A stretch of 64,000 nucleotides of DNA from Nocardia kruczakiae NBRC 101016 (GTDB taxonomy: Bacteria > Actinomycetota > Actinomycetes > Mycobacteriales > Mycobacteriaceae). Location: positions 1-64,000 of the forward strand of contig NZ_BDBL01000005.1 in NCBI RefSeq assembly GCF_001612965.1, written 5' to 3'. A program made the translations under genes and the position numbers. Positions within the stretch are counted from its first letter, which is position 1; each line of letters begins with the position of its first letter. The notes under the pieces are model-generated. The model did no database searches. It was not told the DNA's origin and saw only the letters and a program-made list of their open reading frames with translations. Below, in pieces: positions 55,932 to 64,000 of this stretch.

Positions 55932-56252
55932 CTAGGTGGTTCGCGGTCTGCGCTGTCTGACGATGACCTGCTCCGGGCAGATCGCGCTCAGGAACCTGCC
56001 GACACACAGTGCCAGTCGTTCCTCGACAAGGGAGTAGAAGATTCGATTGCCGGCTCGTCGCTCTCGGACGAGCCCGGCTGCCTTGAGTACGCCCAGATGC
56101 CGGGAGATCGACGGGCCGCTGATCGGAAACTTGGCGGCGATATCCCCTGCGGTCAACTCGCCGGAGCGCAGATCCTCCAGGATCTGCCGGCGCGTGGGGT
56201 CGGCCAGCGCGCGGAACACTCCGGCTTCCTCTTCAGGCCCGAACTCGGTCAT
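55932..56252 (-). CDS. ArsR-family winged-helix repressor
   Basis: 106 residues. FRALADPTRRQILEDLRSGELTAGDIAAKFPISGPSISRHLGVLKAAGLVRERRAGNR spans the winged HTH of the ArsR group (residues about 10-70). The metal-binding ELCVCD motif is absent, so it senses something other than a classical metal site; the C-terminus has one Cys near residue 85-95. Immediately upstream are two AT-rich dyads. It leads an operon with the DUF2071 gene and is therefore probably its repressor. Confidence 0.9.
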   Translation of the reverse strand: MTEFGPEEEAGVFRALADPTRRQILEDLRSGELTAGDIAAKFPISGPSISRHLGVLKAAGLVRERRAGNRIFYSLVEERLALCVGRFLSAICPEQVIVRQRRPRTT

Positions 56253-56259
56253 GCCTACA

Positions 56260-56299
56260 ATTTAGCACCATAGCTAAATAGCGAATAACGAAACTATTC
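56260..56299. promoter_or_regulatory. Two tandem dyads upstream of ArsR gene
   Basis: ATTTAGC (56260-56266) and GCTAAAT (56273-56279), perfect arms with a 6-bp spacer, starting 8 bp before the ArsR start codon. A second dyad, GAATA (56283-56287) and TATTC (56295-56299), follows. Both are AT-rich in a GC-rich genome and lie where the promoter should be, so autorepression by the ArsR protein is a good guess. Confidence 0.6.
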
Positions 56300-56428
56300 A
56301 CAGCCGCCGGATCACCCCCGAGCCCGGCAGCGGCCGGCGCGGTGACGATCTCGCCGAGGCCGTGCTGCCACCACACGGTCACATTCGCGGCCCGGCCATC
56401 GTCACCATCGGTTTTCGCCGATCGGCGA

Positions 56429-57958
56429 TCAGCCGGTGTGGATCGACAAAGCGATGAGCATCGCGGTGCGTTTGGCCGGATCATCCGGATCGAGGAAGTC
56501 CAGTTCACGCATCCGCCGCATCCGGTGACGCACGGTGTTGGGATGGACGTCGAGACTGCGGGCCGCGGTGTTCGGATCGCCGTGGGCTTCCAGCCAGGCC
56601 TTCAACGTGGGCAGATAGTGGGTGCCGGCTCGCTCGTCGATCTCCGCGAGCTGGGCGACGGGATCTCGGGACGGCAGCCGGCCGGTGGAGGCCATCGACC
56701 GCAGGCGCTGAATCAGGACCCGATCCCAGGCGGTGTCATAACAGGGCGGAGCCGGGGAGGTGGCCGCCGGCAGCGCCATGCACTCGTCGGCCTCCTGACG
56801 GCTCGCGGGCAACTCCCGTGCGTCGGCGGAGCCGCCGATGCCGGCCACCACGCTCATATGCGCGGGCAGGCTCGCGGCGATATCGGCGATCCACCGATAC
56901 GCCGGTGCCGGATCGTCCCCGGCGGGCAGCACGGTGTAGACGGTATTGCCGAACAGGGTGCTGCGGCCCAGGCGCGACCAGCCGAAACCGGTCGTGGCGC
57001 GTTCGAACGCGAGCAGGATGCCGGCGTTGCGTTCCTGCTCGGCATGCGCCTGTAAGGCGATGACACGCAGATCGCGGGCCGGGATGCCGAGCTTGCCGAT
57101 CGCGGCCTCCGCGTCGGGGCTGCCCTCGATCAACTCGATGACCAGTTCGGACTCCACCTGCCGTTCCAAATCGGCACTGACCCGCGACCGCAGCAGATGC
57201 AGCGCGACCGTGTGCGCGCCCTCCTGCAGGATCCGTGCCCGATCCGCCGACAGCGGCTCGCGACCGGACACCCACACCGAACCCAGCAGCTCCCGGCCCG
57301 CGCGCACCGCGGCCACCGTGCGCCCGTGCAGTCCGTGTTCGGGTGCCGGCGGGATGTAACGCGGCGCATCGGAGCGGGCCAGATGCGCGAAAATGCCCTG
57401 CTCCTCGAAGAATCGGCGCACCCGATCGGGCATGCGCCGCCCCAGAATGGTGTCCGAGCGGACCGGGTCGGTGTCGTGGTGCGCGGTGGAGTAGGCCATC
57501 ACGCGCGAGAGCTGATCCTCGATGGTCACCGGCCCGTCGAGGGAGGCGGAGATGGTGTCGGCGAGAGCGAACAGGTCGCTGGGACCGCGCCCGGATTCGG
57601 TTTCGCGGCCCTCGAGGACCAGCCCGTAGACGACCGAGGCGATCTGGCTCCACGACACGCTCGGATCGACCGTCATCAGCGCCGGCCCGCGATCGTCGAG
57701 CAACTGCCGGATCCGGGCATCCGGTGTCTCGGAGGTGCGCGCCACGATCACCCGGGCGCGGGCCTCCATCCCCAGGGTGAGGGCTTCGGCGAGGTCGGCC
57801 GCGCCGACCGCGAGGAACACATCGCCGGTAGCCGCGTGCGGGCGGATCGGGTCGTGGACCGCGACGCTGTGGATCTCGACCGCACGGTCCACGACGGTGC
57901 CGTGGAGGCGGGCGCCGTAGCGGCTCACGATATTGATCAACCGGTCCAATTTGACCAT
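56429..57958 (-). CDS. PucR/CdaR family transcriptional regulator
   Basis: 509 residues. The N-terminal PucR domain covers about 1-130 (VARTSETPDARIRQLL). A GAF-like/CdaR middle follows. The C-terminal HTH_30 reads LKAWLEAHGDPNTAARSLDVHPNTVRHRMRRMREL near residue 450-500. PucR-type activators govern purine, urea or amino-acid use and other catabolic genes. No adjacent catabolic operon tells which; the neighbour upstream is a GreA-like gene, divergent across 200 bp that hold three CGACAA repeats. Confidence 0.88.
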   Translation of the reverse strand: MVKLDRLINIVSRYGARLHGTVVDRAVEIHSVAVHDPIRPHAATGDVFLAVGAADLAEALTLGMEARARVIVARTSETPDARIRQLLDDRGPALMTVDPSVSWSQIASVVYGLVLEGRETESGRGPSDLFALADTISASLDGPVTIEDQLSRVMAYSTAHHDTDPVRSDTILGRRMPDRVRRFFEEQGIFAHLARSDAPRYIPPAPEHGLHGRTVAAVRAGRELLGSVWVSGREPLSADRARILQEGAHTVALHLLRSRVSADLERQVESELVIELIEGSPDAEAAIGKLGIPARDLRVIALQAHAEQERNAGILLAFERATTGFGWSRLGRSTLFGNTVYTVLPAGDDPAPAYRWIADIAASLPAHMSVVAGIGGSADARELPASRQEADECMALPAATSPAPPCYDTAWDRVLIQRLRSMASTGRLPSRDPVAQLAEIDERAGTHYLPTLKAWLEAHGDPNTAARSLDVHPNTVRHRMRRMRELDFLDPDDPAKRTAMLIALSIHTG

Positions 57959-58014
57959 CGGTGCAGCTCACGACTCCTTCCGGGACATCGAGCGACCGTC
58001 ACGCTGTTCGGCAG

Positions 58015-58052
58015 CGACAATATCGTCCGACAAGATTGTTTTCTGCCGACAA
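58015..58052 (+). repeat. Three CGACAA repeats between pucR-like and greA-like genes
   Basis: CGACAA at 58015, 58028 and 58047, same orientation, at 13- and 19-bp steps, in an AT-richer stretch. They lie 57 bp outside the PucR-type start and 107 bp before the GreA-like start. They might be repeats recognised by the PucR-type regulator; spacing is not regular. Confidence 0.3.
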
Positions 58053-58158
58053 TGTAGCGGGTATGTCGGCGGGTCACTCTGGAGGTGGACCCTCGGTGCG
58101 GCGGATGTGGTGTCGTCCGGGGGGCCGGGTGTTGTCGGCAGTGGACGAAGAGAATGAG

Positions 58159-58605
58159 ATGACGGGAACCGAAAGCGTCTGGTTGACGCAGCACGCGTAC
58201 GAGCGGCTGCGGCGGGAATTGCTGGAGTTGAGGGCGGCGCACCACGGCCCCGGCGACGAGGACGGGCAGTCCGCGGCCGGGCGGCGGTTGCGCCGCCTGG
58301 AGTTGGAGGAGTTGCTGGATCGTGCCGTGGTCGGGCAGGCGCCCGCCGACGACGGCATCGCCGAACCCGGGATGGTGCTGACCGTCCGGTTCGACGACGA
58401 GCAGACCGAAACGTTCCTGCTGGGCCGGCGCGACGGCGCCGACACCGCAGAGCTCGAGGTCTACTCGCCCGAGTCACCGCTGGGCAGCGCGCTCACCGGC
58501 GCCCGGCCCGGGCAGGTGTGCTCGTACCGCATTCCCAGCGGGGCGTCGGTGAACGTGACATTGCTCGAGGCGGTCCCCTACGGCATGCACCAGCGACGGC
58601 GTTGA
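58159..58605 (+). CDS. GreA/GreB-family elongation factor-like protein
   Basis: 148 residues from the ATG at 58159; GTG at 58141 is an alternative. LTQHAYERLRRELLELRA begins a short N-terminal helical hairpin with many charged residues, and the C-terminal half (GMVLTVRFDDEQTETFLLGRR, YSPESPLGSALTGARPGQVCSY) is the FKBP-like domain of Gre factors. Gre factors rescue backtracked RNA polymerase through acidic residues at the hairpin tip. This is a divergent extra member; actinobacteria keep a canonical GreA elsewhere, so the role may be to modulate polymerase rather than rescue it. Confidence 0.82.
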   Translation: MTGTESVWLTQHAYERLRRELLELRAAHHGPGDEDGQSAAGRRLRRLELEELLDRAVVGQAPADDGIAEPGMVLTVRFDDEQTETFLLGRRDGADTAELEVYSPESPLGSALTGARPGQVCSYRIPSGASVNVTLLEAVPYGMHQRRR

Positions 58606-58650
58606 TCGCGGTCGGCCGCGGCGGACTCGGCCGGAAAGTGAGGTCGTGAA

Positions 58651-58902
58651 ATGGATTGGCCACATCTGCTCAGGTTCGTCGGTGTCACCGTCGCGTTCTC
58701 GGCGCTGGTGCTGCTGATCCTGGTGCCGCGGAAGGTGACGCGCCGATTGTGCTCGCACTGCGGGCATTCCAATATCGTGCACGACCCGGTGTCGGGCCAC
58801 TGCCGCAGCGCCGTGGACGCCGGGGTCCTGGTGTCGCGCGAGCGCGGCGCCGCGCTGCCGACGCAACCCTGCCGATGCCAGGACTATCGCGGCGAACAGT
58901 GA
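58651..58902 (+). CDS. Small membrane protein with Cys/His cluster
   Basis: 83 residues. One membrane helix at about 8-28 (VGVTVAFSALVLLILV) leads into a soluble tail with CSHCGHSNIVHDPVSGHC and the final CRCQDY. This gives five Cys and several His, a likely zinc-binding knuckle. No family recognised. It follows the GreA-like gene by 45 bp and is probably cotranscribed. Convergent with the next gene. Confidence 0.6.
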   Translation: MDWPHLLRFVGVTVAFSALVLLILVPRKVTRRLCSHCGHSNIVHDPVSGHCRSAVDAGVLVSRERGAALPTQPCRCQDYRGEQ

Positions 58903-58908
58903 CCGGGC

Positions 58909-59148
58909 TCAGGAGTGTGTGCCCGGTTGCCGGCGTCCGGCGAGGAAGTAGGCGATCGGGACCGTACCCGCCGAGTTGAGCAGCGTCACCGCGGTCGCCC
59001 ATCGCAGTTTCGACCCTCGGATCTCGTCGGCCGGCCGGCGCGCGATATCGATGAGCGCAACCAGTTTCAGGATCCCTTCCACCACGGTCGCGGCCACGAT
59101 CAGCCGCCGCGTCCGCTCGTTCAGCTCGCTCCACCGTCTCCTCGCCAC
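58909..59148 (-). CDS. Small membrane protein, PLDc_N-like
   Basis: 79 residues from the GTG at 59148 (AAAGG about 7 bases upstream). LIVAATVVEGILKLVALIDIARRPADEIRGSKLRWATAV and LLNSAGTVPIAYFLAGRR give two membrane helices joined by a basic loop. This resembles the stand-alone form of the phospholipase D N-terminal membrane domain (PLDc_N) common in actinobacteria. Function unknown. Divergent from the amidotransferase gene over 240 bp. Confidence 0.65.
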   Translation of the reverse strand: MARRRWSELNERTRRLIVAATVVEGILKLVALIDIARRPADEIRGSKLRWATAVTLLNSAGTVPIAYFLAGRRQPGTHS

Positions 59149-59388
59149 GAGCACCCCTTTCCGACTCCGCCACGGTTCGATCACCTCATAGTGCACCGCG
59201 GGCAACCGCCGATCCAGGGTCGAAGGGCCCCGCGTTTCGCGGCGGCCGGGTAGGGTCGGTTCGGCGGCCCGGGCCGCGTTCACCGGTTCGGCTCCCCGTA
59301 GCTCGTTCACTGAATATCCAACCGCGACAAGCGGTTTCGTCCAGCACGGATCGTGTGGTCCGCGCGCGGTGCGGCGAAAGGTGAATCG

Positions 59389-60258
59389 ATGTGCCGATTG
59401 TTCGGGCTCAGCGCGGCACCGCAGCGGGTGCACGCCACGTTCTGGTTGCTGGAGGCCCCCGACAGCCTGGCCCGCCAGAGTCGCCGCGAACCCGACGGCA
59501 CCGGGCTGGGCACCTTCGAAGCCGACGGCGAACCGCTGGTGCGCAAACAGCCCATCGCCGCCTACGAGGACGAGCAGTTCGTGCGCGAGGCCATGGAATG
59601 CGAATCGGCGACCTTCCTCGCCCACGTGCGCTACGCCTCCACCGGGGCGACCGTCGCGGCCAACACCCACCCGTTCGAACAACACGGGCGGCTGTTCGCC
59701 CACAACGGCGTCGTCGGCGGCCTGCCGGAACTCGAACGCGCCCTCGGTGACTACCGCGATCTGGTCGCCGGGCAAACCGATTCCGAGCGGGTCTTCGCCC
59801 TCGTCACCCGATGCATCGACGAACACGACGGCGATGTCGTCGCCGGGATCAGCGCGGCGGTCGGGTGGATCGCGGACAACCTGCCGGTGTTCGCGCTGAA
59901 CTTCGTACTCACCACCGCGCAGGATCTGTGGGCGCTGCGCTACCCCGACACCCACGACCTGTTCGTCCTCGAACGCGCCGCGGGCGGACCCGGCGGCGGC
60001 AGACATCTCGACCACGCCGGCACCGGGCCCCTGCGCGCCCGTTCATCCGCGCTCGCCGACCATCCCGCCGTGGTGATCGCCACCGAACGCATGGACGCCG
60101 ACCCCGGCTGGCGGGATCTGCCGGTGGGCCGGTTGCTGCACGTCGGCCCCGATCTGGTGACCACCCGCCACACCGTCGTCGACCACGCGCCGCGGCACCG
60201 GCTCACCCTCGCCGATCTCGGCGAGCACGCCGCGGCCTCGCAGCGAGCCACCACCTGA
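59389..60258 (+). CDS. Class II glutamine amidotransferase-like protein
   Basis: 289 residues from the ATG at 59389, so that Cys2 becomes the N-terminal nucleophile after removal of Met (MCRLFG). FLAHVRYAST (Arg binding the glutamine carboxylate), THPFEQHGRLFAHNGVVGG and the later Asp residues fit the Ntn-hydrolase GATase 2 fold, as in YafJ and EgtC. It should hydrolyse glutamine or a gamma-glutamyl bond. No synthetase partner lies beside it; the ergothioneine genes are absent here, so it is not assigned to EgtC. Confidence 0.85.
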   Translation: MCRLFGLSAAPQRVHATFWLLEAPDSLARQSRREPDGTGLGTFEADGEPLVRKQPIAAYEDEQFVREAMECESATFLAHVRYASTGATVAANTHPFEQHGRLFAHNGVVGGLPELERALGDYRDLVAGQTDSERVFALVTRCIDEHDGDVVAGISAAVGWIADNLPVFALNFVLTTAQDLWALRYPDTHDLFVLERAAGGPGGGRHLDHAGTGPLRARSSALADHPAVVIATERMDADPGWRDLPVGRLLHVGPDLVTTRHTVVDHAPRHRLTLADLGEHAAASQRATT

Positions 60259-60268
60259 GACAAACGTC

Positions 60269-60282
60269 TGTAACAGGTTCTA
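60269..60282. promoter_or_regulatory. Exact KstR-consensus site upstream of thiolase-like gene
   Basis: TGTAACAGGTTCTA fits the published KstR consensus TnnAACnnGTTnnA at every fixed position. KstR is the TetR-type repressor of cholesterol catabolism in mycobacteria and rhodococci. The site is 71 bp before the start at 60353. TGTTACA at 60290-60296 also mirrors TGTAACA at 60269-60275. KstR itself is not in the window. Confidence 0.6.
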
Positions 60283-60352
60283 TTTCCCGTGTTACATTCA
60301 CTCCCATGAGACGGGGAGCCGGCACGGCCGCACGCAGTGGCGGGGTCCGCTG

Positions 60353-61873
60353 ATGGTGGATTCGCGTACGCCGGTCGTCGTGGGCGTCGGACAGTCGATC
60401 GACCGCATCGACACCTCCGAGTACCGGCAGATGTCGTCGGCCGACCTCGCCGCCGCGGCCGCCCGCGCCGCCCTCGAGGACACCGGCATCCGCTACGCCG
60501 AGGCCGCCGCGAGCGTCCAGCTCATCGCCGGGGTGCGCCAGTTCGAGATCTCGGCACCGGTGCGCGCCCCGCTGGGCCGCTCCGACAACTACCCGCGCTC
60601 GGTGGCGCGGCGACTGGGCATCGATCCGGCCCGCGCCGTGCTCGAGGTGGTCGGCGGGCAGGGCCCGCAACATCTGCTCACCGAATTCGCCGCCGACATC
60701 GCCGCCGGGCGACTGGAATCGGTGCTGATCACCGGGTCGGACGCGATCTCGACCGAGCGCTACTACGCCGGACGAGACGACAAACCCGACTTCACCGAAA
60801 CCGCCCCCGGACAGCTCGAGGACCGCGGCTTCGGATACGAATCGTTCGTCGACGACAACCTCATCGCCCACGCCGTCATGGGCGCACCCACCCAGTACGG
60901 CCTGCTGGAGAACGCCCGCCGCGCGCGTGTGGGCGCGACACCGCAGCAGTATCGCCTGCAGATGGGAGAGCTGCTGGCGCCGTTCACCTCCGTGGCCGCG
61001 AAGAACCCGCTCGCCGCCGCGCCGGTCGAGCGCAGCGCCGAGGAACTGGCGGCCGTCACCGAGGCGAACCGGATGATCTGCGATCCGTACCCGCGCCTGA
61101 TGGTGGCCCGCGATCTGGTCAACCTCGGCGCCGCGGCCGTGGTGATGTCGCTGGGCAAAGCCCGCGAGCTCGGCGTACCCGACGACCAACTGGTGTATCT
61201 GCGCGGCCACGCCGACCTCGAGGAACAGACCCTGCTCGCGCGCCCCGACCTCGGCGCCGCACCCACCGCGTGGACGGCGGCGCGAGAAGCGTTGCGGGTG
61301 GCCGGAATCGGCCTCGACGACCTGACCACCATCGATCTCTACAGCTGCTTCCCCGTCGCGGTGTTCAACTTCTGCGACGGCACCGGACTGGCCACCGACG
61401 ACCCGCGCGGGCTCACCGTGACCGGCGGATTACCGTTCTTCGGCGGCCCCGGCAACAACTACTCCATGCACGCGATCGCCGAAACAGTGGCCCGGATGCG
61501 GGAGCAGCCCGGCGCCTTCGGCCTGGTGGGTGCCAACGGCGGCATCATGAGCAAATATTCGGTCGGGGTGTATTCGACCACGCCGGCGCCCTGGGCGCCC
61601 GACCGCAGCGCACAGTTGCAGCGCACTGTGGCGGCGGCCCCGCAGGTGCCCAGCCGGGCGCGCGCCGACGGGCCGGCGCGCATCGAAACCTACACCGTGC
61701 GCCACGCATTCGAGCCGCGCACCGGACTGGTCGTCGGGCGCCTGCACGCCGACGACAGCCGGTTCCTGGCGTTGATGGCGCCGGAAAGCCTTGCCGCGGT
61801 GGACGATCCGATCGGCCGCGACATCCTCGTCACGTCGAGCGAGAAGGGCAACACCGCGGTCATGGTGGGGTGA
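60353..61873 (+). CDS. Thiolase-fold (acetyl-CoA acetyltransferase-like) protein without nucleophile Cys
   Basis: 506 residues, resembling the M. tuberculosis Rv1867 type. TPVVVGVGQSIDRIDTSEY at the start and the alternating Ala-rich helices follow thiolases. The nucleophilic Cys that normally sits in the V-C-x-S-G loop is replaced (VVGGQGPQHLL), and the conserved GHPxGA and CxGGG loops read FFGGPGNNYSMHA and VGANGGIMSKYS. So it should not work as a normal thiolase; it may bind an acyl-CoA or steroid and act in another step. It lies behind the KstR-type site and before a DUF3556 gene 30 bp on. Confidence 0.82.
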   Translation: MVDSRTPVVVGVGQSIDRIDTSEYRQMSSADLAAAAARAALEDTGIRYAEAAASVQLIAGVRQFEISAPVRAPLGRSDNYPRSVARRLGIDPARAVLEVVGGQGPQHLLTEFAADIAAGRLESVLITGSDAISTERYYAGRDDKPDFTETAPGQLEDRGFGYESFVDDNLIAHAVMGAPTQYGLLENARRARVGATPQQYRLQMGELLAPFTSVAAKNPLAAAPVERSAEELAAVTEANRMICDPYPRLMVARDLVNLGAAAVVMSLGKARELGVPDDQLVYLRGHADLEEQTLLARPDLGAAPTAWTAAREALRVAGIGLDDLTTIDLYSCFPVAVFNFCDGTGLATDDPRGLTVTGGLPFFGGPGNNYSMHAIAETVARMREQPGAFGLVGANGGIMSKYSVGVYSTTPAPWAPDRSAQLQRTVAAAPQVPSRARADGPARIETYTVRHAFEPRTGLVVGRLHADDSRFLALMAPESLAAVDDPIGRDILVTSSEKGNTAVMVG

Positions 61874-61903
61874 CCGGCCGCGGACGCGGGAACGGAGAGA
61901 TTG

Positions 61904-63646
61904 ATGGGGTTCGTTCAGCCGGAACTACCGGTCGTCGATCAACAGCAGTGGCAGGGCAGCGACCGCAGTGAGCGCATCCGGCTCATGGCGCGGCACTGGG
62001 CCGAGGTCGGCTTCGGCACACCGGTGGTGCTGCACCTGTTCTATGTGGTCAAGATCTGCCTCTACATCCTCGGCGGCTGGCTGTTCGCGCTGAGCACCAG
62101 CGGCATCGACGGATTCACAGATGTCGGCAGCTGGTGGTCGGAACCGATCGTGTTCGAAAAGGTCGTGCTCTACACGATGCTGTTCGAAGTGATCGGGCTC
62201 GGCTGCGGATTCGGCCCGCTCAACAACCGCTACTTCCCGCCGATGGGATCGATCCTGTACTGGCTGCGGCCCGGCACGATCCGGCTCCCACCGTGGCCGC
62301 GCGTCGTCCCGCTCACCCGCGGCACCACGCGCACCCCGGTCGACGCCGCGCTCTACGCGCTGCTGCTGGCGGTACTGCTGTGGGCGCTGCTGTCCGACGG
62401 CACCGGCTCGATCCCCGCCCTCGACACGAATGTCGGACTCCTGCCGGCCTGGCACGTCGGCCTCGTCGTGACCGTGCTGGCGGTGCTGGGACTGCGCGAC
62501 AAGGTGATCTTCCTGGCCGCGCGCGGCGAGGTGTACGGCTCGCTCGCGGTGGCGTTCCTGTTCGGCGGCGCCGACGCGATCCTCGCCGCCGAACTCGTCT
62601 TCGTCGTCATCTGGATGGGTGCGGCGACCTCGAAACTGAACCGGCACTTCCCGTTCGTGGTCTCGACCATGATGTCCAACAGCCCGATCGTGCGCCCGCG
62701 CTGGTTGAAGCGGCGCTTCTTCGCCGACTTCCCCGACGACCTGCGCCCGGGACGGTTGTCACGGTTGGTCGCCCACAGCGGCACCGCGGTGGAGATGTGC
62801 GCGCCGATCGTGCTGTTCTTCTCCCACGGCGGCTGGCCCACCGCGGTGGCCGCGGTGATCCTGCTGTGCTTCCACCTGGCGATCCTCACCGCCATCCCGA
62901 TGGGCGTGCCGCTCGAGTGGAATGTGTTCATGATCTTCGGGCTCGGGGTGCTGTTCGTCGCCCACGCCGACATCGGCTTCGCCGCCGCGGAACACCCGTG
63001 GCTGCCGGTGCTGCTGTTCGCGGTGCTCGTCGCGATCGTGATCACCGGCAACCTGCTGCCCTCGAAGATCTCGTTCCTGCCCGGTATGCGCTACTACGCC
63101 GGCAACTGGGACACCACGGTGTGGTGCGTCAAACCCTCGGCGGCGCAGAAGATCGACCGCAACATCGTCGCGATCGCCAGCATGCCGCAGGCGCAGATGG
63201 AGCGCTACTACGGCAAGGACCGAGCCCAGATCCCGCTGTATCTCGGCTACGCCTTCCGCGCCATGAACACCCACGGCCGCGCCCTGTTCACCCTCGTGCA
63301 CCGCGCCATGCCCGCCGGCCGCGAAGACGAATACACCATCACCGACGGCGAACGCATCTGCAGCACCGCCATCGGCTGGAACTTCGGCGACGGGCACATG
63401 CACAACGAACAACTCATCGCCGCCCTGCAACAGCGCTGCCGCTTCGAACCCGGCGAAGTCCGGATCGTGCTGCTCGACGCCCAGCCCATCCACACCCAGG
63501 TGCAGGCCTACCGCCTCGTCGACGCCGCCACCGGCGAATTCGAAAGGGGCACAGTACGAGTCGCCGACATGGTCGAAAGCCAGCCGTGGGCCGACAACCT
63601 GCCCGTCCACGTCACCAGCACCGCGGGCCCGACCGTGCCCGCCTGA
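61904..63646 (+). CDS. DUF3556 multi-pass membrane protein
   Basis: 580 residues from the ATG at 61904 with GGAGAG upstream. Residues 40-400 contain about nine membrane helices (HLFYVVKICLYILGGWLFAL, ALLLAVLLWALL, VGLVVTVLAVLGL, LGVLFVAHADIGFAA). Residues 410-570 form a soluble region (GNWDTTVWCVKPSA, MERYYGKDRAQIPLYLGYAFR, GWNFGDGHMHNEQL). The length and pattern fit the mycobacterial-type DUF3556 family of unknown function. Being 30 bp behind the thiolase-like gene, it probably shares the KstR-type promoter. Confidence 0.85.
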   Translation: MGFVQPELPVVDQQQWQGSDRSERIRLMARHWAEVGFGTPVVLHLFYVVKICLYILGGWLFALSTSGIDGFTDVGSWWSEPIVFEKVVLYTMLFEVIGLGCGFGPLNNRYFPPMGSILYWLRPGTIRLPPWPRVVPLTRGTTRTPVDAALYALLLAVLLWALLSDGTGSIPALDTNVGLLPAWHVGLVVTVLAVLGLRDKVIFLAARGEVYGSLAVAFLFGGADAILAAELVFVVIWMGAATSKLNRHFPFVVSTMMSNSPIVRPRWLKRRFFADFPDDLRPGRLSRLVAHSGTAVEMCAPIVLFFSHGGWPTAVAAVILLCFHLAILTAIPMGVPLEWNVFMIFGLGVLFVAHADIGFAAAEHPWLPVLLFAVLVAIVITGNLLPSKISFLPGMRYYAGNWDTTVWCVKPSAAQKIDRNIVAIASMPQAQMERYYGKDRAQIPLYLGYAFRAMNTHGRALFTLVHRAMPAGREDEYTITDGERICSTAIGWNFGDGHMHNEQLIAALQQRCRFEPGEVRIVLLDAQPIHTQVQAYRLVDAATGEFERGTVRVADMVESQPWADNLPVHVTSTAGPTVPA

Positions 63647-63681
63647 CACCAGCGCGAGCCCGGGCGTGGGTATGGTGAGTC

Positions 63682-64000
63682 ATGTCTTTCCAGCCGACCC
63701 GTTGGACTCCCCCGCCGGCGCCCGCCCGGGCCCGCGCCCCGCACAGCGAACCGCCCATGCCCGAGCTGCGGCTGCTCGACCTGCCCGGCGCCGGTCCCGA
63801 GGACGTGGTACTCGCCCCCGACGGGCGGATCCTCACCGGCATCGCCGACGGCGCCGTCCTCGCCGTCGACCCGGCCACCGGCGCGGTCGAGCAGATCGCC
63901 CACACCGGCGGCCGCCCCCTGGGCCTGCACGCCGAGGCCGACGGATCGCTGCTGATCTGCGACGCCGAGCGCGGACTGCTGCGCCTGGACCGCCCGCACG
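63682..64000 (+). CDS. SMP-30/strictosidine-synthase-like protein, start only
   Basis: The first 106 residues are visible; the gene runs off the window. GPEDVVLAPDGRILTGIADGAVLAVD and GGRPLGLHAEADGSLLICDAERGLLRLD are the first blades of a beta-propeller of the SMP-30/gluconolactonase/strictosidine-synthase group. No N-terminal signal peptide is seen. Starts 35 bp after the DUF3556 gene. Likely a lactonase or hydrolase; the rest is needed to say more. Confidence 0.7.
   Translation, partial: MSFQPTRWTPPPAPARARAPHSEPPMPELRLLDLPGAGPEDVVLAPDGRILTGIADGAVLAVDPATGAVEQIAHTGGRPLGLHAEADGSLLICDAERGLLRLDRPH

Overview
The window is GC-rich actinobacterial DNA, most like Nocardia or a close relative (Rhodococcus/Mycobacterium side of the Mycobacteriales). 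The grounds are about 70% GC coding with C/G-ending codons, many GTG starts, GTGA/ATGA stop-start overlaps, a FurA-KatG pair with near-mycobacterial KatG, a ChoD-type cholesterol oxidase, a DUF3556 membrane protein, a Rv1867-like degenerate thiolase, and one very large NRPS gene. This placement is inference from protein resemblance; no rRNA or marker gene is present.

Layout. 0.4-5.7 kb: TetR plus fructosamine-kinase-like gene, a YaeR-type VOC protein, peptidyl-prolyl isomerase, an atypical SDR divergent from an MmyB-type HTH regulator, and a YdjM-like membrane protein. 5.7-13.2 kb: a membrane Ser/Thr kinase with a DFN motif in place of DFG, an SCO6745-like protein, an RHH/PIN toxin-antitoxin pair, a LysR gene divergent from a medium-chain dehydrogenase, and a BrnT/BrnA-like pair. 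13.2-16.3 kb: two overlapping MutS-like ATPases, both with NE instead of DE in Walker B. 16.3-19.7 kb: a MarR-MFS locus containing an internally deleted isochorismatase, then an SRPBCC gene preceded by the tail of a broken ArsR gene. 19.7-23.8 kb: TerC, KatG, FurA.

24.6-42.8 kb is a single 6077-residue NRPS, C-A-T-E / C-A-T / C-A-T / C-A-T / C-A-T-TE. It predicts a pentapeptide (possibly acylated), released by an integral thioesterase. All core catalytic motifs are visible. No MbtH, tailoring enzyme, transporter or cluster regulator lies beside it, so it looks like an orphan, self-contained assembly line.

43.3-64 kb: ChoD-like oxidase; DJ-1/PfpI protein with UBP zinc finger; cupin divergent from TetR around a 23-bp palindrome; LysR divergent from SDR and lipoprotein; P450 and phosphotransferase; epoxide-hydrolase-like enzyme divergent from TetR; GGDEF protein; ArsR with DUF2071; PucR regulator; GreA-like factor and small membrane proteins; class II amidotransferase; a thiolase-fold protein behind an exact KstR-consensus site; DUF3556 protein; and the start of an SMP-30-like gene.

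The window reads as lipid/sterol and small-molecule metabolism with many locally controlled divergent pairs, several with clear dyad operators. There are two fresh signs of gene decay at 17 and 19.6 kb. No tRNA, rRNA, IS element, phage gene or CRISPR array was seen.
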